Shown: positions 9,233 through 17,981 of the stretch, piece by piece | Numbering within the stretch: position 1 is the stretch's first letter | How the letters are laid out: the number at the start of each line of letters is the position of its first letter | NCBI RefSeq assembly: GCF_005508865.1 | Contig: NZ_SCOM01000002.1 | Coordinates: 930,001 to 994,000 of the forward strand | DNA: 64,000 nt | Direction: 5' to 3' | Source of the DNA: Pseudomonas sp. F(2018) | GTDB taxonomy: Bacteria > Pseudomonadota > Gammaproteobacteria > Pseudomonadales > Pseudomonadaceae | Made by a program: the position numbers and the translations under genes | Notes under the pieces: model-generated | What the model was told of the DNA's origin: nothing | The model's input: the letters and a program-made list of their open reading frames with translations, nothing else | The model's database searches: none

Positions 9233-10558
9233 ATGAACAACAAGTCTCTGTTGGGACTTTCTCTGATCGCCTTGAGCGTCAGCGTTGGGCAGGCTGCAAT
9301 GGCCGCCGAGGAAAACAAAGAGGGATTTATCGAAGGAAGCAGTCTGAGCATCCTCAATCGGAATCTCTACTTCAACCGTGATTTCCGCAAAGGCCAATCA
9401 AGTAGCAGCGGAAACGGCTACTCCGAAGAATGGGCCCACGGTGTCATAGGCCGCTTCGAGTCGGGCTTCACGCAGGGCACCATTGGCTTTGGCGTCGACG
9501 CATTCGCCATGCTTGGAATCAAGCTTGACTCGGGTGACGGCCGTTCAGGAGCGGGTGGCTCGGTCGATGTCATGCCCTACAACAGTCTCGGCCAGGCCGA
9601 GGACAATTACTCCAAGCTCGGCGGCGCCGTAAAGACTCGCTTTCTCGACACTGAGATCAAAGTGGGCGATGTATTCCCTGTGACGCCTGTCGTGCAGTAC
9701 GGCGATTCGCGACTGCTGCCGGAAAGTTTCCGCGGCGTCACCGTATCCAACACCAGTCTCGACGGCTTGGCTCTCCAGGGTGGGAGGCTGCACTCGATGA
9801 GCCAACCAAACTCCAGCAGCATGCGAGATGGCTTCGCAACCTTCTACGCAGGCGAAGTCGACTCTCCGTGGATCGCCTACTTCGGAGGGGATTACACGCT
9901 CAACGACAACGTTGGCTTCAGCCTTTACACCAGCCGCCTCAAAGATGCCTGGAACCAATACTACGCGGGCAGTACTTGGAGCTACCCGCTTGCGGATGAT
10001 GTCGCCTTGATTGGTGGTTTGAATTACTACAAGGCCGTCGACGAAGGGAAGCAGCTCCTCGGCAGTTTTGATAACAACATTTGGAGCGGCAAGGTCGGCC
10101 TCCAGGTCGGAGCGCACACTGTGCTGGTAGGTCTCCAGCGGAACAATGGCAATGACGACTTCGATTACCTGCGCCAGTCCGACTCCATCTACCTCGATAA
10201 CTCAATCCAGTACAGCGACTTCAACTCCCCAAAGGAAAAGTCGTGGCAAGTGCGCTATGACGTGGACATGGCGTCGTTTGGTATGCCGGGCCTGAGCTTC
10301 ATGACTCGTTATGCGCACGGCTGGGATGCAGACTACAGCAATGCCAACGAGGTCTACATGAGACGGGATGACAATGGTGCTCCGCTCACCGATCAGAAAC
10401 GCTGGGAGCGTGACATCGAGGTCAAGTACGTCATGCAGACCGGTTCGTTGAAGGACATGTCATTCCGCTTACGGCAGGCCACAACTCGAGCTACCGACTT
10501 CGAATCGGATCTAGATGAGTTCCGCCTCATCGTCGAATACCCGTTGGAAGTTCTTTAA
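9233..10558 (+). CDS. OprD-family outer membrane porin
   Basis: A 441-residue porin. The ATG at 9233 follows CAGGAG and gives a signal peptide ending AAMAAEE at about residue 24. The mature part begins FIEGSSLSILNRNLYFNRDF, the usual OprD-family opening, and ends in a short strand finishing VEYPLEVL. OprD proteins form 18-strand barrels taking up amino acids, organic acids or other small solutes. Its place inside a copper island with a CopR-type box upstream is notable: a role in copper handling or altered permeability is an inference. It is followed by a good intrinsic terminator. Confidence 0.85.
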   Translation: MNNKSLLGLSLIALSVSVGQAAMAAEENKEGFIEGSSLSILNRNLYFNRDFRKGQSSSSGNGYSEEWAHGVIGRFESGFTQGTIGFGVDAFAMLGIKLDSGDGRSGAGGSVDVMPYNSLGQAEDNYSKLGGAVKTRFLDTEIKVGDVFPVTPVVQYGDSRLLPESFRGVTVSNTSLDGLALQGGRLHSMSQPNSSSMRDGFATFYAGEVDSPWIAYFGGDYTLNDNVGFSLYTSRLKDAWNQYYAGSTWSYPLADDVALIGGLNYYKAVDEGKQLLGSFDNNIWSGKVGLQVGAHTVLVGLQRNNGNDDFDYLRQSDSIYLDNSIQYSDFNSPKEKSWQVRYDVDMASFGMPGLSFMTRYAHGWDADYSNANEVYMRRDDNGAPLTDQKRWERDIEVKYVMQTGSLKDMSFRLRQATTRATDFESDLDEFRLIVEYPLEVL

Positions 10559-10643
10559 CTCAGCAGGTAGAGCAGCCTACTGCCGCTCTACCTACTAAGC
10601 TGCTGTCCCCTAGAGTGCTCCTTTGGTTTGGAGACAGCCCTCG

Positions 10644-10667
10644 GCGCCCAATCGGGCGCTCTTTTTG
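10644..10667 (+). terminator. Rho-independent terminator after the oprD-like gene
   Basis: Stem GCGCCC (10644-10649) and GGGCGC (10654-10659) with an AATC loop is followed by a T-rich run (TCTTTTTG). Orientation and position fit termination of the porin gene. Confidence 0.8.
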
Positions 10668-10733
10668 TTTTGGCGCAGAGGCACCAGACGTCACTCATTG
10701 GAATGTCGGTCAGGCGTCTGGCTGTGCGGCAAG

Positions 10734-11189
10734 TTACTGGGCGGGGTATTCGGCGACGATCTGCTCAGCCCCGGTTTTAGTCAGACCTATGACTTGGTAG
10801 GCATGCTGCACGCCTCCCACCTCCATTCCTGGAGAACCGGCCGGCATTCCGGGGACAGCGATGCCGACCAAGTCGTTGCGCTTGGTGAGCTCGACCACCT
10901 GCGCTGCTGGCACATGACCTTCGACGAATTTTCCGTCAATCACCGCGGTATGACATGACGCCAGTCGCGGAGCGACGCCCAGTTTCTGCTTCACCGAAGT
11001 CATGTCGCCTTCGACGTGATCAATGACCTTGAAACCGCTCGCTTCAAGGTGCGAGATCCACTTCTTGCAGCAACCGCAATTGGCATCCCGATGCACATCG
11101 ATGGTCATGGACTCGGCGGCCTGCACGGAAGTGATGGTGAACAAAGCCGCCAGGGTAGCCAGGCGCGCGCCTTTGCTTTTAACTTTCAT
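10734..11189 (-). CDS. DUF411 periplasmic metal-binding protein
   Basis: A 151-residue protein; the ATG at 11189 is chosen because it gives a signal peptide (MKVKSKGARLATLAALFTIT, cleaved near VQAAE). The mature part carries the DUF411 motif HRDANCGCCKKWISHLEASG, a thioredoxin-like fold with CGCC, and a second conserved Cys-His (ASCHTAVIDG) with GHVPA. DUF411 proteins are often found with copper-resistance genes and are thought to bind copper in the periplasm. It is the last gene of the copA operon and overlaps the cytochrome gene by 11 bp. Confidence 0.85.
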   Translation of the reverse strand: MKVKSKGARLATLAALFTITSVQAAESMTIDVHRDANCGCCKKWISHLEASGFKVIDHVEGDMTSVKQKLGVAPRLASCHTAVIDGKFVEGHVPAAQVVELTKRNDLVGIAVPGMPAGSPGMEVGGVQHAYQVIGLTKTGAEQIVAEYPAQ

Positions 11190-12006
11190 GGACGTGCTCT
11201 TTGCCATCGCTGTGGGTATGGGTCTTAGGGGCAGCTTTCGGGGGTTGCTCAGAGTGGTGAGCACCGGAGCTACCCTCATCGCCAGAGGAAGCCTCCCCTG
11301 CATGATGATCAGAGCTGGGGGCAGCCCCGCCATGGTGATCTGCAGGTGCCGAATCATGATGTCCAGGCGCTGCCTCAGTCGCCCCAGAGCCATGATGGTC
11401 TTCACCAGCGGCGGCATCGCCATGGTGGTCAGGTTTGTTACCGCCATGCTGCCCTTCGTGGTTATGCATCTGGCTTTCCCCGCCACCGTGCTCGTGGCCA
11501 CCGCTGGATGCCACCAAGGTCTGGTATCGCTCGGCGTCCATCTTCGGTAGCTGGTTCAGGAAGGCAACCATGCCCCAGATGTACTCATCAGCCATGCTCT
11601 TGCCCCAAGCCGGCATGCCGGTGGCCTTGATGCCATGCTTGATGACCCAGAAGGCAGCTGCCGGGTTTCCATCTACACCGATTTCGGCGAGATTTGGTGG
11701 CGCAGGATAAAGTGCCTGGCTGAGCTCAGTCTTGGCCACGCCGGGCGCGAGGTGGCAACCAATACACATAGCGTTGTAGTTGCCCGCTCCCGTGCGGATA
11801 AGCGCCTCATCGTCCAGCTTGGGTACTTCGATGTCCTTGGCACGCACTTCGATGGAGCGGTCACGCGCCATAGTTAGGAAGGCATGCACGGCCGGGAAAT
11901 GGGGATCGTCGGCGCCGATATTGACCAAGCCGGCATAGGCTCCGGCCAGTACCGCAGCGCTACCAACAGCACCCGCTGCCACCAGGGTTGTAATTGTTTT
12001 TTTCAT
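11179..12006 (-). CDS. c-type cytochrome with a long His-rich tail
   Basis: A 275-residue protein with an N-terminal signal/anchor (residues 1-28) and one class I cytochrome c domain: heme motif MCIGCH at about residues 80-85 and the likely axial Met in GMPAWG (about 132). After about residue 165 it turns into a low-complexity tail of some 110 residues rich in His, Gly and Asp (repeated HHG, DHH). Cytochromes next to copA/copB are known in copper operons. The tail looks like a periplasmic metal sponge; electron transfer to or from CopA is inference. It lies 9 bp downstream of copB. Confidence 0.8.
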   Translation of the reverse strand: MKKTITTLVAAGAVGSAAVLAGAYAGLVNIGADDPHFPAVHAFLTMARDRSIEVRAKDIEVPKLDDEALIRTGAGNYNAMCIGCHLAPGVAKTELSQALYPAPPNLAEIGVDGNPAAAFWVIKHGIKATGMPAWGKSMADEYIWGMVAFLNQLPKMDAERYQTLVASSGGHEHGGGESQMHNHEGQHGGNKPDHHGDAAAGEDHHGSGATEAAPGHHDSAPADHHGGAAPSSDHHAGEASSGDEGSSGAHHSEQPPKAAPKTHTHSDGKEHVHES

Positions 12007-12015
12007 GTCAGGCTC

Positions 12016-13164
12016 TCAAAACCACATACGAATGCCGGCGACAAAGCGCGCCTCATCAACATCCTCGCCTTCGTCACGCACGAGGTCCGCGGTGTTGCCA
12101 TAGGAACGACTCCAAGACACACCGATATAGGGCGCAAACTGGCGAACGATCTCGTAACGCAGACGCAAGCCGAGCTCGGTATTGGCTAGCCCCGAGCCGA
12201 CGCCCCGCTCTGGGTCGTTCTTGCCGTAAAAATTCACTTCTGCGGTTGGTTGGAGAATCAGCCGATTGGTCAGCAGAATGTCGTAGTCGCCTTCCAGGCG
12301 TGCCGCAGTCTGGCCGTTCTCACCTACAAAGGCGGTGGCTTCGGCCTCGAAGGCATAGAGCGCCATGCCCTGCACGCCAAAGGCCGCCCAGGTTTGTGGC
12401 GACTCTGGCTTGAAGTCCTGGCGGACGCCGGCGACGACATCCCACCAGGGGCCGATTGAGCGCCCATACAACAGCTGCAGCTCGGCATCCTCGGTCACGC
12501 CGTTGGTGCGCTCCCCCTCGGAACGGAACCAGACCCGATTGATGTCGCCACCTACCCAGCCAGAGGCATCCCAGGCCAAGGTGCTGCCTTCATCGGCATC
12601 CTGATATTCGAGCTGATCGAGCAGAATGAAGCTGTTGATGGCGCTGTCATGCACCTTGTGCCCCGGCAGCGGCGGAAATGCTGCCTGACGGTCGGCGTCT
12701 GTCAGGACCGGAATGGGCGTACGGCTGGTCGTTCTCGGTGCTTCGGCAGAGCCATGGTTCATCTGGGAGTGATCCATGGTGCTGTGATCCATCCCCTCCA
12801 TCTGCCCTTGCATGGCGCCGTGGCCCATCTTGCTGTGGTCCATAGCTGGAGCTTTTTCCTGGCTCTTGCCATGCCCCATCTGGGAGTGATCCATGGTGCC
12901 CATCGCGCCATGATTCATCTTGCTGTGATCGATTGCAGGAGCCTTCGCTGGCGATGCTTGCTCCTTGGGCATCTGGTCATGATCCATGCCCGCCATTGGT
13001 TCCGGAGCAGAGCCATGACCCATCTGGCTGTGATCCATCGGCATGGAGCCGTGGCCCATTGCCGAATAATCCATTTCTTCCGCGGCGAAGGTAAAGCCTC
13101 CACTAAGTGCGCTCAGTGACACCGTCAGCGCGACGAGCGAGATTCGTGTGGGCCTAGTGATCAT
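12016..13164 (-). CDS. copB: Outer membrane copper-resistance protein CopB
   Basis: A 382-residue protein with a signal peptide and a Met/His-rich N-terminal region (about residues 28-140) made of repeats of the MDHSQMGHG type, followed by the CopB beta-barrel domain from PIPVLTD to a terminal aromatic strand (GIRMWF), as in outer-membrane proteins. The ATG at 13164 overlaps the stop of the preceding small gene, suggesting coupled translation; a start at 13200 is also open. CopB works with CopA to sequester or move copper at the cell surface. The repeat region binds copper in characterised relatives. Confidence 0.9.
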   Translation of the reverse strand: MITRPTRISLVALTVSLSALSGGFTFAAEEMDYSAMGHGSMPMDHSQMGHGSAPEPMAGMDHDQMPKEQASPAKAPAIDHSKMNHGAMGTMDHSQMGHGKSQEKAPAMDHSKMGHGAMQGQMEGMDHSTMDHSQMNHGSAEAPRTTSRTPIPVLTDADRQAAFPPLPGHKVHDSAINSFILLDQLEYQDADEGSTLAWDASGWVGGDINRVWFRSEGERTNGVTEDAELQLLYGRSIGPWWDVVAGVRQDFKPESPQTWAAFGVQGMALYAFEAEATAFVGENGQTAARLEGDYDILLTNRLILQPTAEVNFYGKNDPERGVGSGLANTELGLRLRYEIVRQFAPYIGVSWSRSYGNTADLVRDEGEDVDEARFVAGIRMWF

Positions 13165-13462
13165 GGTTCGAACCCGCCTCGGCTTCGCCGCCATGCCCAT
13201 CCGTCATTTTCTCGTGGTCCATCTCTTCATGATTCATGGAACCATGATCCATCGCGCCATGATCCATCTTCTGTGTTGGAGCAGGCTTGCCTTGGGGTGT
13301 GGAGCTCGCATTGTCACTTGCTGGCTTAGGCGCTTCAGCCGCGTGCTGGGCATGCTCATCGTGACCTTCATCTGCCAGCGAGACAGGGGCATACATGGCG
13401 CCCAGCAGACTCAGCATGGCGACACCGGCAGGCAGGGCGTTTCGTTTCAGGAAATTGCTCAT
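13154..13462 (-). CDS. Small His/Met-rich periplasmic protein between copA and copB
   Basis: A 102-residue protein with a signal peptide (cleaved near SLADEG, about residue 31) and a mature chain of low complexity, rich in His, Met and Asp ([20 protein letters not shown]). It resembles a free-standing version of the CopB repeat region. It lies 12 bp after copA and overlaps copB by 11 bp, so the three are co-translated. A role as a periplasmic copper binder or donor to CopB is inferred from composition and operon position. Confidence 0.7.
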   Translation of the reverse strand: MSNFLKRNALPAGVAMLSLLGAMYAPVSLADEGHDEHAQHAAEAPKPASDNASSTPQGKPAPTQKMDHGAMDHGSMNHEEMDHEKMTDGHGGEAEAGSNHDH

Positions 13463-13474
13463 TGGATCTCTCCT

Positions 13475-15325
13475 TTACTCGTCCACTCGAACTTCACGGA
13501 ACATGCCCATTTCCATGTGAAGTAGCAGGTGGCAGTGATATGCCCAACGGCCCAGGGCGTCAGCGGTTACGCGGTAGCTACGCTTAGATCCTGGCGGCAT
13601 GTCGATGGTGTGCTTGCGCACCATGAAGTTACCTTTGTCATCTTCCAGATCGCTCCACATGCCATGCAGGTGGATGGGATGAGTCATCATGGTGTCGTTG
13701 ACCAGAGTGATGCGAACTCGCTCGCCATACTTGAGCCGCAACGGTTCGGCATCGGAGAATTTGATGCCGTCAAACGACCAGGAGAACTTCTCCATGTGCC
13801 CGGTAAGGTGCAGTTCAATGGTGCGGCTCGGCTCACGGCCATCCGGATCGAGGAAAGTGCTGCGCAAGTCCGCATAGGTCAGAACATGGCGCCCGTTGTT
13901 GCGTAGGCCGATTCCTGGATCGTTCAACTTGGGCGTCGGCGTCATGGTCTGCATATCGACCAGAGGGTTGTTGGTCTCCGAGGCGGGATGCGACTGCATG
14001 GCGCCCCCCATGCCCGCCATTGCCGAATGATCCATGCCGGCCATGCCGCCTTGCATTGCGCCATGATCCATTCCTGCCATCTGGCTATGGTCCATACCAG
14101 CCATGCTGCTATGGTCCATCCCGGCCATCTTGCTGTGATCCATGCCGGCCATTTCAGGCATTTCGCCCTGCATAGCTCCGTGATCCATGCCGCCCATACT
14201 GCCGTGATCCATCCCCATGTCCCCCATGGAGATAAGCGGACGCGGGTCAACTTCCGGAACAGGCGCGCTCAGACCTTCACGTACCGCCAGGGTGCCCCTG
14301 GAATAGCCGGTGCGGTCCATGGATTGCGCGAAGATGGTATAGGCCTGCTCGCCTTCGGGTTCGACTATCACGTCGTAAGTCTCGGCCACGGCGATACGGA
14401 ACTCATCGATGCTGACCGGTTTGACGTACTGCCCATCGGCCGCCACCACCGTCATCTTCAGGCCCGGGATGCGCACGTCGAAGTAGGTCATGGCCGATGC
14501 ATTGATGAAGCGCAGACGAATCTTCTCGCCTGGCTTGAAGATGCCAGTCCAGTTGCCATCCGGCGCCTGGCCGTTCATCAGGTAGGTATAGGTATAGCCA
14601 CTGACGTCGGCGAGGTCGGTGGGACTCATCTTCATTTCGGCCCACATCTTGCGATCGGCCACCGCGGCGGACCAGCCCATCTCGCTCACGTCATCGATGA
14701 AATCGCCGACGGTGCGCTTGTGACGGTTGTAGTAGTCCGACTGTTTCTTCAGCTTGGCCAAAACCCGAGCTGGGTCTTCGTCGGTCCAGTCGCTCAGCAG
14801 TACAACGTAGTCGCGGTCGTAGCTGAAGGACTCAGGCTCCTTCGCATCAATCACAAGGGCACCGTAGACCCCGACTTGCTCCTGCAACCCCGAGTGACTG
14901 TGGTACCAGTAGGTACCGTTCTGGTGAACCCGGAATTTGTATTCATACATGCCATCGGGAGCGATGCCATGAAAGCTCAGGCCGGGCACGCCATCCATGT
15001 TGGCGGGCAGGATAATCCCGTGCCAATGGATGGAAGTATCCTCCTTCAGCCGGTTGCGTACACGCAGGGTGACGGTATCACCCTCCCGCCAGCGCAGGAT
15101 GGGGCCAGGGATGGACCCATTAATGGCCATGGCCATTCGCGATGAGCCGGTTATGTTCACCGGCAACTCCGCGATGGAGAGATCGAAATTGGTACCGCTC
15201 AGCACATTTGGCTGGCCTGGGCTTGTCACTGCCCAGACCGGCGTACGCCACATGCCCAGTCCACCCAAGATGCCGGTAGCGGCCAGGCCTTTGACGAAGG
15301 TTCGCCTCGTGGTTTTGCTTTGCAT
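13475..15325 (-). CDS. copA: Periplasmic multicopper oxidase CopA
   Basis: A 616-residue multicopper oxidase exported by the Tat system: the N-terminus reads TTRRTFVKGLAATG (twin Arg). Copper-ligand motifs in order are HWHGIILPANMDG, YHSHSGLQEQVG, HPIHLHGMW and, at the C-terminus, YHCHLLLHMEMGMF, giving the type 1, 2 and 3 sites. Between domains 2 and 3 (about residues 368-445) is a Met-rich stretch with repeats of MAGMDHS, a Cu(I)-binding feature of PcoA/CopA. It oxidises Cu(I) in the periplasm. It is the first gene of a five-gene operon and has a CopR-type box about 170 bp upstream. Confidence 0.95.
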   Translation of the reverse strand: MQSKTTRRTFVKGLAATGILGGLGMWRTPVWAVTSPGQPNVLSGTNFDLSIAELPVNITGSSRMAMAINGSIPGPILRWREGDTVTLRVRNRLKEDTSIHWHGIILPANMDGVPGLSFHGIAPDGMYEYKFRVHQNGTYWYHSHSGLQEQVGVYGALVIDAKEPESFSYDRDYVVLLSDWTDEDPARVLAKLKKQSDYYNRHKRTVGDFIDDVSEMGWSAAVADRKMWAEMKMSPTDLADVSGYTYTYLMNGQAPDGNWTGIFKPGEKIRLRFINASAMTYFDVRIPGLKMTVVAADGQYVKPVSIDEFRIAVAETYDVIVEPEGEQAYTIFAQSMDRTGYSRGTLAVREGLSAPVPEVDPRPLISMGDMGMDHGSMGGMDHGAMQGEMPEMAGMDHSKMAGMDHSSMAGMDHSQMAGMDHGAMQGGMAGMDHSAMAGMGGAMQSHPASETNNPLVDMQTMTPTPKLNDPGIGLRNNGRHVLTYADLRSTFLDPDGREPSRTIELHLTGHMEKFSWSFDGIKFSDAEPLRLKYGERVRITLVNDTMMTHPIHLHGMWSDLEDDKGNFMVRKHTIDMPPGSKRSYRVTADALGRWAYHCHLLLHMEMGMFREVRVDE

Positions 15326-15496
15326 GCCGTTGTGTCCAGTCAGTCTGATGAGCCGGGGAATATCAAAACCGGCATCGAGTTTGTCGGCGACTTCAGTTTC
15401 AGTGGAATTCCCCTGAATACTTGCTCACTGTCGCTAGTGTGCAAATCACTGCGACAGCGAGCAGTATGAAACTGCCATATCTCAACCATCCGGGTG

Positions 15497-15512
15497 ATTA
15501 CATTTCTGTCAG
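15497..15512. promoter_or_regulatory. Putative CopR box upstream of copA
   Basis: ATTACATTTCTGTCAG, the best example of the recurring 16-bp motif. It lies between the end of the ptrA gene and copA, 172 bp before the copA start. Confidence 0.65.
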
Positions 15513-15518
15513 GTTGAG

Positions 15519-15719
15519 TCAGCAGTTGGCGTGTTTGGCCTGCTTGCTCTGCTCGACCGGGGTCTCGGCTTTCTCTTGCTGAGCCACCTGGTAGGCTTCC
15601 ATCGACACTTGGCGGGCCTGCTCCATACGAGCAAAAGTGCGATCAGCGCCGCCTTCGGCCATGGCCAGGCTGGAGACACTGAGAGCGGTCACTACGAAAA
15701 GCAATTTGATCGATTTCAT
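15519..15719 (-). CDS. ptrA: PtrA-family small copper-inducible secreted protein
   Basis: A 66-residue protein with a signal peptide (MKSIKLLFVVTALSVSSLAM) followed by AEGGADRTFARMEQAR, the N-terminal segment defining PtrA-type proteins of Pseudomonas. It ends in a Cys. PtrA in P. aeruginosa is a short copper-induced protein first reported as a repressor of type III secretion; a periplasmic copper-tolerance role has also been suggested. A second, longer protein with the same opening is at 25123. A CopR-type box lies 105 bp upstream and another just beyond its 3' end. Confidence 0.8.
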   Translation of the reverse strand: MKSIKLLFVVTALSVSSLAMAEGGADRTFARMEQARQVSMEAYQVAQQEKAETPVEQSKQAKHANC

Positions 15720-15823
15720 CTTGGGTTCCTCGTTGGTTTGGGTAAGCCTCTTGAAAACCGAGGCTGAGCATTTGGCTCAATGTCACCTTAGCCAAGGCGC
15801 CCTGTCAGAAACCTGAGCCGAAC

Positions 15824-15839
15824 ATTACAGTTCTGTCAG
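15824..15839. promoter_or_regulatory. Putative CopR box upstream of ptrA
   Basis: ATTACAGTTCTGTCAG. A companion CTGTCAG followed by CCTGA lies about 20 bp to the left, and the same arrangement recurs at the 25030 and 25611 sites. It lies between diverging ptrA and the bufferin operon. Confidence 0.6.
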
Positions 15840-16009
15840 GTAGCTATTTCTTGCTTGTCGGCCCTCCCGCCAGCTAGGTAGTGTCATCTCCGTGACTTTT
15901 CCGATGCCTTGCGAGTTTCGTGGAGAGGCATGCTCGGCAGCGATGCCTAAGCTTCCATGGCCGTGCACACGCACGGCCTGAACCGATACCACCTAGAGAG
16001 AGAGCCACT

Positions 16010-16270
16010 ATGTCGACAAAATCCAACGCCGCTACCGGCGCCGCCCTGGCCCTGGTTGCGGCCAGCCTCTTTACCACCCTGCCGGCACAAGCGGCGCAAG
16101 ATGCCAAAACCGCGGAAGTGAAGTGTTTCGGCGTCAACGGTTGCAAGGGTCAAAACGACTGCATGACCGCCAAGAACGCCTGCAAAGGCCAGGGTGAGTG
16201 CAAAGGCCAGGGCTTCAAGCTGATGACTCAGGCCAAGTGCGATGAAGCCGGCGGTAAGACCAGCGAATGA
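16010..16270 (+). CDS. bufA: BufA-type bufferin precursor (Cys-rich copper-binding peptide)
   Basis: An 86-residue secreted peptide: signal peptide of about 29 residues (ending LPAQAAQ) and a short mature chain with five or six Cys in [24 protein letters not shown] and AKCDEAGGK. The chain is followed directly by a DUF692 (MNIO) enzyme gene and a DUF2063 partner, the bufferin operon layout. In studied bufferins the MNIO enzyme converts Cys to oxazolone- or thiooxazole-type groups that bind Cu. The ATG at 16010 follows GAGAGAGAG. A periplasmic copper-buffering role follows from family and setting. Confidence 0.85.
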   Translation: MSTKSNAATGAALALVAASLFTTLPAQAAQDAKTAEVKCFGVNGCKGQNDCMTAKNACKGQGECKGQGFKLMTQAKCDEAGGKTSE

Positions 16271-16313
16271 TGCTACCCGGGGAGTGCCTGCCACTCCCCT
16301 GCTGGAGTCCTGA

Positions 16314-17156
16314 ATGAGAATGCGCAATACGCTGGGTTTCGGTGTTGGCCTGCGTAGCGAGTACTACCAGCAGATCCTGGAGCAGCAACCCGCAGTCGAC
16401 TGGTTCGAGATCATTTCCGAGAACTACATGGTGGAAGGCGGCAAGGCTCTCTACTTTCTCGACGCGATCAAAGAGCAGTATCCCCTGGTGATGCATGGAG
16501 TGTCCCTGTCGATCGGCGGCTCTCACGCCCTGGACATCGACTACCTGCGGCAGCTCAAAAAGCTGGCCGATCGGGTCCAGCCACATTGGGTTTCCGATCA
16601 CCTATGCTGGAGCCGCGGCAGCGCCCATCAACTACATGATCTGCTGCCCATGCCTTTTACCCAAGAGAGCCTGCAGCATGTCGCCGCACGGGTGCGACAG
16701 GTGCAGGATGTCCTGGAGCGTCCCTTGGTGCTGGAAAATGTCTCCGCGTACGTGCAATGGAAAACCTCCTGCATGAGCGAGTCACAGTTCCTTGCGGAGC
16801 TGAGCCAGTCGACAGGCTGCGAGTTGCTGCTCGATATAAACAACGTCTACGTCAGCTCGCGAAACCAGGCGTTCGATCCATGGCAGTTCATCATGGAGTT
16901 GCCGCACGACCGGATTCGCCAAATTCACCTGGCGGGACACAGCGACTATGGACAGTACCTCATCGATACCCATGATCAGCCCATCGCCGATCCGGTCTGG
17001 TCGCTCTACAGCAAAGCCTTGTCCTACCTCGGGCCGATCTCCACGCTGATCGAGCGTGACGACCATTTCCCTCCCCTCGCGGAAATCCTGGGCGAGCTAG
17101 AGCATGCACGTACGCTCGCAGGTGGCGTCCTAAAAGGGGCCACGTCATGCGGCTGA
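16314..17156 (+). CDS. bufB: MNIO (DUF692) peptide-modifying oxidative enzyme BufB
   Basis: A 280-residue TIM-barrel enzyme of the multinuclear non-heme iron oxidase family. It opens GFGVGLRSEYY and carries the metal-ligand motifs EIISENYM, MHGVSLSIGG, VSDHLCW, LENVSAY, LLDINNVYVSS, QIHLAGHSD and LIERDDHFP. Members modify Cys of ribosomally made peptides; here the substrate is almost certainly the BufA peptide encoded 43 bp upstream. The start is supported by GGAG. Its 3' end overlaps bufC by 10 bp. Confidence 0.92.
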   Translation: MRMRNTLGFGVGLRSEYYQQILEQQPAVDWFEIISENYMVEGGKALYFLDAIKEQYPLVMHGVSLSIGGSHALDIDYLRQLKKLADRVQPHWVSDHLCWSRGSAHQLHDLLPMPFTQESLQHVAARVRQVQDVLERPLVLENVSAYVQWKTSCMSESQFLAELSQSTGCELLLDINNVYVSSRNQAFDPWQFIMELPHDRIRQIHLAGHSDYGQYLIDTHDQPIADPVWSLYSKALSYLGPISTLIERDDHFPPLAEILGELEHARTLAGGVLKGATSCG

Positions 17157-17926
17157 GTACCCTGCAGGATGCACTGGAAGCCTACCTGGCAGATGAGCAC
17201 GCCCTCCCCTCTGCCGAGCTACTGGAGCAGGTCCTAGGCAGTCCGGCACTCAACGCAGCTGACGGCCTGCGGGTTTACCACAACGCCTACCGTGCGCGCC
17301 TGCTTGCGGTCCTGCGTGAGGACTTCCCGGCTCTGCAGCAGTGGCTAGGCCCAGAGTCGTTCGAGCAACTTGCACTGGCCTATATCGCCGCCTGGCCGCC
17401 GCGACATTTCAGCATTCGCTGGCTGGGCGAGAATCTGCCTGAGTTCATTGGCAGTTATGTCGCAGAACCTCAACTATCACCGATGCGCGAACTCGCGAAG
17501 CTGGAGTGGGCCTTCACCCTAGCGTTCGATGCATGCGATGCCGACGTGCTGTCAGCGGACTGCATGAGTAGCCTCACGGCCGAAGAGTGGGTCTCGCTCA
17601 GGGCGGCCTTGGTACCATCGGTCAACTGGCTGCATCTGCAGTACAACACGCTGGAGATATGGAAGGCCGCCAAAGCCGAAAGCCCTCTTCCCCCAAGTAC
17701 TCGCATGCCAGTGGATCAGAGTTGCCTCGTATGGCGCCATGATTTGGTATGTCGGTATCGAAGCCTGGAGCCAGATGAGGCGAAGGCGCTGGGGCTGTTT
17801 GCTGGTGGCGAGTCATTCGCCGAGCTCTGCGAGTCGCTACTTACATCGCATGGCGAGCAAGCGCCCCTCCAAGCGGCGATATGGTTGAAGCAGTGGGTCA
17901 GTGACGGACTGCTGGTTCGACACTAG
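17147..17926 (+). CDS. bufC: DUF2063 partner protein BufC
   Basis: A 259-residue protein starting MRLSTLQDALEAYLADE, with the DUF2063 core VYHNAYRARLLAVLREDFPALQQWLG and PRHFSIRWLGENLPEF. Although the family was once labelled DNA-binding, in MNIO operons it acts as the partner that brings the precursor peptide to the enzyme. It overlaps bufB, so the two are translated together. It is the last gene of the operon; a 12-bp hairpin follows 11 bp after the stop. Confidence 0.88.
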   Translation: MRLSTLQDALEAYLADEHALPSAELLEQVLGSPALNAADGLRVYHNAYRARLLAVLREDFPALQQWLGPESFEQLALAYIAAWPPRHFSIRWLGENLPEFIGSYVAEPQLSPMRELAKLEWAFTLAFDACDADVLSADCMSSLTAEEWVSLRAALVPSVNWLHLQYNTLEIWKAAKAESPLPPSTRMPVDQSCLVWRHDLVCRYRSLEPDEAKALGLFAGGESFAELCESLLTSHGEQAPLQAAIWLKQWVSDGLLVRH

Positions 17927-17936
17927 GTAGGCATGT

Positions 17937-17963
17937 GAAGACCGTTGCCCGGCAACGGTCTTC
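17937..17963. terminator. Hairpin between bufC and copZ
   Basis: Perfect 12-bp stem GAAGACCGTTGC (17937-17948) and GCAACGGTCTTC (17952-17963) with a CCG loop, between the converging ends of bufC and the CopZ-like gene. There is no U-tract, so termination is inferred. Confidence 0.55.
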
Positions 17964-17981
17964 GAAGAACGAGACATCGAT

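Noticed and set aside
12760..13075. Dense short repeats in DNA that could look like a CRISPR or tandem array
   Set aside because: They encode the Met/His-rich MDHS-type repeats of CopB in frame, with no uniform spacers. The same holds for 13988-14220 in copA.
13988..15145. 385-codon plus-strand frame opposite copA
   Set aside because: Copies of His-rich antisense codons of the MDHS repeats; copA on the other strand is certain.
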